64,000 nucleotides of DNA, taken from positions 23,794,469-23,858,468 of the forward strand of contig NC_133538.1 in assembly GCF_048544455.1 (NCBI RefSeq), in the 5' to 3' direction. Below, one piece after another: positions 58,493 through 64,000 of the stretch. Within the stretch, counting starts at the first letter, position 1, and every line of letters starts with the position of its first letter. The notes under the pieces were generated by a model, which was given only the letters and a program-made list of their open reading frames with translations, was not told the DNA's origin and did no database searches. The DNA comes from Silene latifolia (taxonomy: Eukaryota; Streptophyta; Magnoliopsida; Caryophyllales; Caryophyllaceae). The position numbers and the translations under genes are program-made.

Positions 58493-59679
58493 CACTACTA
58501 CAAAAAAGGCTTAGAGAACTGTTGAAATGAGCTTTAGAGAACGCCTCCAATTCACCGTTCTCTAAAGCTTAGAGAACTCTTAGAAGAGGCGTTCTCTATT
58601 CACAATCAAAGAGAACGGTTAAAATGAGCTTTAGAGAACACCTGATAAGCGTTCTCTTTTCTTAGGAAAAGAGAACGGTTGGCTAAGCAACAGTTCTCTA
58701 TCCCTCTTAGTTTTTAAAAAAAAATATTGATGATATTTGAATAAAATTAATATATTTAATTATTCTCATTAAAATCAAGTACCGATACCAATACACTTGT
58801 TTCACAATCAGAGCTCAAACAGCCAGCAAATTTGACTAAGTCCTTTTACATAACTTCAAAACATAGCACTACATGCACACATAATCTCATCTTTAATTCA
58901 TGTTGTAACTTCAACCGCACATCTTGGAGCAACGTCAATTAATCCACTTGGAAGAAAGGAATAAAAGGATGAAATGTGTCAAGTGATAACCTGTCACTAA
59001 TAACAAGAACAACCATACGTAAGATATGAGTAATCGAAAGGAGAATTAAAAGAGGTGGTGAGTACGATAAAGATGCAAGTATAAAAAGTTCTAAAAGGTA
59101 AAAAACTAGAGACTAGACTAGCAGGTCCAACTCAGCAATACTCACATGAAGTCAAACATGGGGAAAAAATTTCAAGCAAAGCTCTCAACATTTAGAATTA
59201 GTCTTAATAGATCAACACCAAGTAGCAAGACTAGCTAGCACTGAATTAGTGGAGTATAGAAACGACATAATGTAAAAACAGACCTTGAGGGAACATCATT
59301 GTGTATCCAGTTCCTCTCCACAAGGGTATAACGAAATATTGACTGCAGGAAATGTAAAGAAAATAAGGCGGAAATTGCAACTCCTAGAAAGTAGTAAGCT
59401 TGAATACTTGAAAAACAGTATAAGAAAATACCAATCAGCTGCTCTTTGCTCAAATAACCGATATAAATTCGCTTTCATGGTGGCACCAATATAACCTCTT
59501 CCCAAGTGATACTGATAATCAAGAAAAACCTTGTTAGGTTCCAATCACAACTACATGAACTCGGGGCAAGGAAGGAATCTGATTCTCAGTCGGATTGAAG
59601 GAAGTAGAAAAATAGAACTATAAATGAATATGCCTATTATAAAGCCCCACACACACAAGGAATAATTGATATAACTTGG
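58493..59679 (+). mobile_element. CACTA (EnSpm) terminus with subterminal repeats
   Basis: Begins CACTACTACAAAAAAGGC after 'aatgt', the standard CACTA end. From 58512 to 58715 there are about nine copies in both directions of 'agagaacg/cgttctct', the transposase binding-type subterminal repeats. The opposite end was not seen, so the element is truncated or continues past the LTR element inserted at 59680. The rest (58716-59679) has no recognised transposase; at 59290-59545 minus-strand frames with splice-like signals (CAAG before GTCTGT) have no family I know. Confidence 0.7.
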
Positions 59680-60100
59680 TGTAACACCTCCATATCCAGA
59701 GGAGCCTTAACTAGGCCTTCCTTAGCATATAAGGGCACTACCATCTCGGTTGGCCGAGGACAGTAATAATCAAACGTCGATAAAAGAACTATTATGTTAT
59801 ATTACAAGTGATTTAAACCAACTGACGAAATAAAAGATACAACTCAATGACTATCCACTAATGCTATCAAATCTCGTGAAGACTCATCCCTGCCCGGACT
59901 CCAGCTACCAAAGACATCAACACCTGTTAAGACAGACTGCTCACCATAAGGGATCACGGCAGACACATAAAACAACAAGACAACCACACAAGGTCAGTAC
60001 TGAGATAAGACACAACAATGCCAACAACATATAACAATACAATGCAACACAATCAGCCACCCACAATCACACCCACTCCAGTCAATCTCCGTCACCGACT

Positions 60101-60232
60101 GTCCACTGGACCAGCGATAACCCTGTCTCATTAATGTGCACATCCCCTTCCGTGGCGGGTTCCACGAAGGGCGAAACTAGGGCGTGAAGCCACTCCCGCA
60201 AGTGACTCTACTCAGCCGAGAACGCATCTCGA
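60101..60232 (-). other. Conserved hairpin cluster, copy D
   Basis: GTCC/GGAC (60101-60111), CCTTCCGTGG/CCACGAAGG, AGCCACT/AGTGACT (sense G-U wobble) and CGAGA/TCTCG with loop ACGCA. The two middle hairpins of copies A-C are deleted. Confidence 0.65.
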
Positions 60233-60702
60233 GAACCAGAGATAAACAATCAGCAATCACAACCGTATATACGCTGCCACACAGCACAATCGCAATACAA
60301 CAACAACGACACAACAATCGACACACTAGACTATCTACAGAAACTGAGTAGGCGAACCTACTTTTACGCAACTGCAACCAATCCATGCCAACATATGGCA
60401 TATCCAGCAATCAAGCAAAGCCTATAACCACAACACAATCACCTATTACTATCAAGCAAACCCTAATTGTAAAGGCAAGGATACAGATGATGATGACAAC
60501 ATACCTACAAGGAGAAACCCGGCAAAAGACCGCTACCCGACTAAAGCTATGCTCTCTTAAGGCACAAGGACCTTCAAAAGGCTTCCATGGAGGTTTTATA
60601 GTGAAGGGAAGGGAAAGGGGCGACTAGAGGATAGAAGGAATGAGGCGGAAATGATTTGCGGATTTAACAAAACGCGATTAAAAACCCTCGCTGAAAACCC
60701 GA

Positions 60703-60800
60703 TACTCGATCGAGTACCTCACATACTCGATCGAGTGACCCTCTACTCGATCGAGTAACCACGCTACTCGATCGAGTAGCCTCTACTCTATCGAGTACCA
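60703..60800. repeat. CGATCG palindrome array, LTR D
   Basis: Four perfect ACTCGATCGAGT sites and one ACTCTATCGAGT in 100 bp, upstream (sense) of the TATA-like box. Confidence 0.9.
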
Positions 60801-60909
60801 CTCATAACTCGTAACCCAAGATAGCTTTGGCACGCACCCCTAAGAACTATTCCCGCTCCCAAGGTCAGTCAACGCTGGTCAAAGGGTCCCTAAAAGGACG
60901 GGTATTACA

Positions 60910-62306
60910 GTCTTCCCCCGTTAAAAAGAACTTCGTCCTCGAAGTTCAACTCACCTAACTCAACGCACAAGACACGGGAAAACACGACATCACTATTCCT
61001 CGGACACAAATCACCTACTCCCCTGAAACGCCATCCCCCATGTCATCATCATCATTATCTAACGTTCCAAATATATGTATATGTATATCGGCTCTTACAA
61101 ACTATCGTCTAAAACACCGACCTTGCAATGCAAACCAACACCAACAACGATCGCCCGTCATATTACGGGATTACTCCATTCACTAGTAACAACTATCAAT
61201 ACGAAACATATCTCATATCAACTTCATGCCGCACGACTATACCACTATGTTACTCAACAACGTAATTCTACTACGACACATTGCACCACAACTATCTCTT
61301 TACGACCATCTTTTAAACATGCTATCAACTTTCACTTCAACGTATGAATTACTCGACGAACTAAAGTAACCAAGGTAAAAGAAAACTTTGCAAATAATCA
61401 ACAAGACATTATAAACGAACAACAACATAGTCTCAAAATCATCCTTTTTATTTTGCGACATTACTCTTCCCATCTAAAAAGGAACTTCGTCCCCGAAGTT
61501 CACCACCAAATTACCACTCATAGTACCTATTACTTGTATCGTGACATAAATTAAAACCATAGTATTTATTGTTGACATTACTCATATTACTCGTACAACT
61601 AGTCAATCACAACGATACATACAACCCTATTCGGACAACTAGTAACCGTCAAGCACGTATAAGCATATCATTTGAATTTGTATATATATATTGAATTCGG
61701 TGAAATATAACTTGCAGACTAAACGGATGTAAAATGAATGCCATTAGAATAATTACAACTCCACTATTCGAAGCAAAGACGCCTTTAAAACCAGGCACGA
61801 CTTCCAACATATGAATTGAACAGTCCGAACATGTTACTACTCACTAATAATCATATTAAACATCAAACATGCAATTATATAACAATTAAACAATTTTAAT
61901 TTTTCGAAAGTTCCTGTAACAGTGCTACTCGATCGAGTATGCAGTGGTACTCGATCGAGTGCCCTGCTACTCGATCGAGTGTCTTGGCTACTCGATCGAG
62001 TAGCCTCGAGATCAGAATGCATCAATTCGGTCATACCTGTAGCTACTCGACCGAGTATGGGGTACTCTGTCGAGTACCTACAGGTCAAATGCCTTTGGAA
62101 AACCTGTCATAAACCCATGTATATACATAATCGTCGCATAAAAGTGAGTCGGGATGACTTCCCGACCCCCAAAATCCTGCAACAAGGTCATACTAGTAAA
62201 TCCGGCCTTATGTCCAAGCATACAAATCCGCAAATAAAAGTTCTAACAACCGACAACTACCAACATCCAACATCACGATCATAACTAGGATAAAGAAATA
62301 GGAGTA
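60910..62306 (-). other. Non-coding 3' interior of element D
   Basis: Hairpin GAACTTCGTCCTCGAAGTTC with PPT at 60910-60951; a second hairpin GAACTTCGTCCCCGAAGTTC with a decayed PPT at 61466-61502; G-poor plus strand as in element B; palindromes at 61924-62073 (four perfect plus ACTCGACCGAGT and ACTCTGTCGAGT). Confidence 0.65.
61924..62073. repeat. CGATCG palindrome array inside element D
   Basis: Four perfect TACTCGATCGAGT copies and two decayed ones between the stop of the ORF and the polypurine region. Comparable to 29101-29272 in element B. Confidence 0.9.
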
Positions 62307-63797
62307 TCACTCATGCTGCTGCTGCTGCTGCTCCTCCTCCTCCATCACCTCATCACCACCACCATCGCCTTCCGAAGTCCCCGCTCCCGATGACCCAGTA
62401 CCTGCATCAACTCCCGCTCCATCTCCCGGACCTACGTGCCATGGGGTCAAACCACCGTAGGGAAAGGACTGAGGCGTCCCCCAAGCTGACTGATCCACCC
62501 CGTAAGAGTGGAAAACCCCACTATAGTCCCCAACACTACTCCACCAAACCGGATGCGGTCCCTCGGTCCCAATCCCCTGAGTGTACGCCATCTCGTGCAT
62601 ATTCCTGAGTGTCAAGGTAGATGACGCTATCTCTGCCAAGTAACTCGATCGCGTCTCCGGGGTGTCAAGGTAGGGGTAGCACGGAAAAGGGTGCTGCTGT
62701 GGTGGTGCTACCGGCCGTGGTCTGGTCTCAGCGGTCCTCTTTCTCACTCTACGGGGTCCTCTCCCCAACCTGGGTCTCTCCTCCCTGACCGCCGCGTTCT
62801 CCCCCTTCTTTGGCTCGGGCATCACCTCTAGAATCGTGTCATCAATGAGGTAGGTCTGCAACTGGCGGGGCACATCATTATCCTCCTCCTCCTCGTCGGA
62901 GTCAACAGCTGTCACCACCGGCTCTAACGGCTCGGTCAGTGGAAGGTGCTCAGGGGCCGGGATCCCCATCCAACTCATCCCCCACACTCTCCAGGCTAGG
63001 CTACCGTCGGCCAAAGTTCTCAACCATTTCAGGTCGAGATAGTAGTCACGGTCCATCGTGGGCACCGGTGTAGCCAGAGGAACATACTCCGAAGAAGCCT
63101 CAAAGGAGGTTAGCTTTTCAGCTAACCGAGTGGAGATCCGCCACAACTCAGGTACCGGGAAGAGGTAGTAGCCATCAAAGCAAGGCTAGTGCAGACGATG
63201 GCAGGAGCATTAAAGACCACTTTCCTGGCCCGCTCCGGGTTGAGGTAGGACATCAGAAGTAACACCTCATGGTTGTTCAGTTTACTGATATCTGGTCTAT
63301 CGTAAAGGAGGTTCGAGAGAGAACGAAGGAAGATCCTCAATGTGACATGCTGAACATCATTAATCAGCATGTTGCTTGGCCAACCCAAGGTGAGAAGCAA
63401 AAAGGTCCATAGTAAGCAAGAAACTGGTATTCATCAACCGAAACTCAACGGTCTGGGCAGCTGGGTCATAACTAAAGGATCTCATAAACTCCAAGGTAAG
63501 AAAAGGGTAGGAGTATTTCCTCAGCCGGTACAAACCCGTAAAGCCCAAGGTCTCAAATATGGGAAGGACATCCGTCTCTATTCCCAAATCAGTCAGACGT
63601 GTAGTATCCACACACCTCGTTGGCCTCATTTTGCGTTTTTGCAAAGCTACAAAACGCTCTCTTCGTTTGAAATATACAAACACAATCGAAGGGTATTCCG
63701 GTACCGTGGGTACCACGGGTCCACTCCCCTCCCCAATCTCAGGCTGTGTCACCCTTCCCCGTTTACTCTGACGGGTCCCTACGTTCGGTCTCGGCAT
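62307..63797 (-). pseudogene. Athila ORF1-like protein of unknown role
   Basis: ATG at 63797 (MPRPNVGTRQSKRG). The N-terminal part has the pattern PTRCVDTTRLTDLGIETDV, then LTLEFMRSFSYD and VEFRLMNTSFLLT, matching the plant retrotransposon family called ATHILA ORF-1. A one-base shift near 63375 leads to MLINDVQHVTLRIFLRSL and LNNHEVLLLMSYLN; another near 63185 leads to YLFPVPELWRISTRLAEK. The C-terminal half is proline, glycine and acid rich and ends EEEEQQQQQHE. About 500 residues in all. The role of this family is unknown (it occupies an accessory or env-like place). Here it sits 1.4 kb before a 3' LTR of the Tekay-like kind, an odd pairing. Two frameshifts only, so decay is recent. Confidence 0.6.
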
Positions 63798-64000
63798 CAG
63801 TTTTAGCATATAACTTAAACAAATTTGTATAGGCATGTGAAGCACATAATTCATACATTTGAACTTTGAATGCGAAGCTAAGTACACACGTCACCAACGA
63901 ATTCCCAATTTGATATGCAAACTCAGTTTATAGCCACTCATGTTCAATAGTTGTGGAAAGTTTATCATGGTGAACACACATACCCAACCAATTCTAACAT

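Larger units (their letters stand above)
59680..60909 (-). repeat. 3' LTR of element D (hairpin copy D)
   Basis: 1230 bp. TATA-like CTATAAAACC near 60603-60594 on the sense strand, about 100 bp downstream of five palindromes at 60703-60800. Hairpin cluster 60101-60232 in shortened form. Confidence 0.85.
59680..64000 (-). mobile_element. LTR retrotransposon D, 3' part
   Basis: 3' LTR at 59680-60909 and polypurine module on its inner side; the 5' half lies off the window. Related to element B by LTR ends (TGTAAC..TTACA), hairpin cluster, hairpin-PPT module and palindromes. The interior includes a second polypurine-like module (61466-61505), a palindrome array (61924-62073) and an Athila-ORF1-like gene (62307-63797). 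Confidence 0.8.

Noticed and set aside
59235-59544. Overlapping minus-strand frames with a hydrophobic stretch
   Set aside because: Possible exons, but no family is recognised and stops occur in each frame; mentioned only within the CACTA entry.
62390-62608. Plus-strand frame opposite the Athila-ORF1-like gene
   Set aside because: Antisense shadow of a GC-rich coding region.

Overview
The window looks like repeat-dense nuclear DNA of a flowering plant. Pointers are (TA)n arrays, spliced gene fragments with GT..AG introns, Helitrons, and CACTA, PIF/Harbinger and Mutator-type elements. Tract composition and LTR families suggest Caryophyllales, possibly Caryophyllaceae; that placement is inference. 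I find no intact host gene. Almost every stretch is a transposable element, a nested insertion, or a captured and broken gene fragment, and most coding matter lies on the minus strand.

Layout: 1-482 is the end of an LTR from one element. 483-7910 is a minus-strand gag-protease LTR retrotransposon without reverse transcriptase, inserted into an older LTR (7911-9234, 'copy A'). 9235-14746 looks like a Helitron body with a broken RPA-type gene and a clear Helitron 3' end. 14747-18412 holds a minisatellite, (TA)n arrays with a MITE inside, and a 439-bp Mutator-type MITE with a perfect 9-bp target duplication. 18413-21945 is a 5'-truncated LINE. 23065 to about 39330 is a large minus-strand Helitron carrying pieces of at least three unrelated plant genes (DUF4378 type, auxin response factor, XB3-type ankyrin-RING ligase), and it is split by a 7.5-kb LTR element (24254-31749, TSD TAATC). 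39365-49995 is a second LINE split by an 8.3-kb LTR element with no coding capacity (40629-48892, TSD TTAAG). 50107-57772 is bounded by about 240-bp inverted repeats with a 9-bp near-identical target duplication and is filled with nested MITEs and a crippled PIF/Harbinger element. 58493 is a CACTA terminus. 59680 to the window end is the 3' part of another LTR element with an Athila-ORF1-like reading frame.

The best candidates for something undescribed are two recurrent nucleic-acid structures. (1) Four LTRs (copies A-D) share a cluster of short hairpins in the transcribed leader; stems keep pairing through compensatory and wobble changes on the sense strand. (2) Arrays of perfect CGATCG-centred palindromes lie just upstream of the TATA-like box in at least two unrelated LTR families, with two palindrome flavours (GGTCGATCGACC and ACTCGATCGAGT), and recur inside the elements, including within gag coding sequence. 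The chimeric gene-capturing Helitron and duplicated hairpin plus polypurine modules next to 3' LTRs come next.
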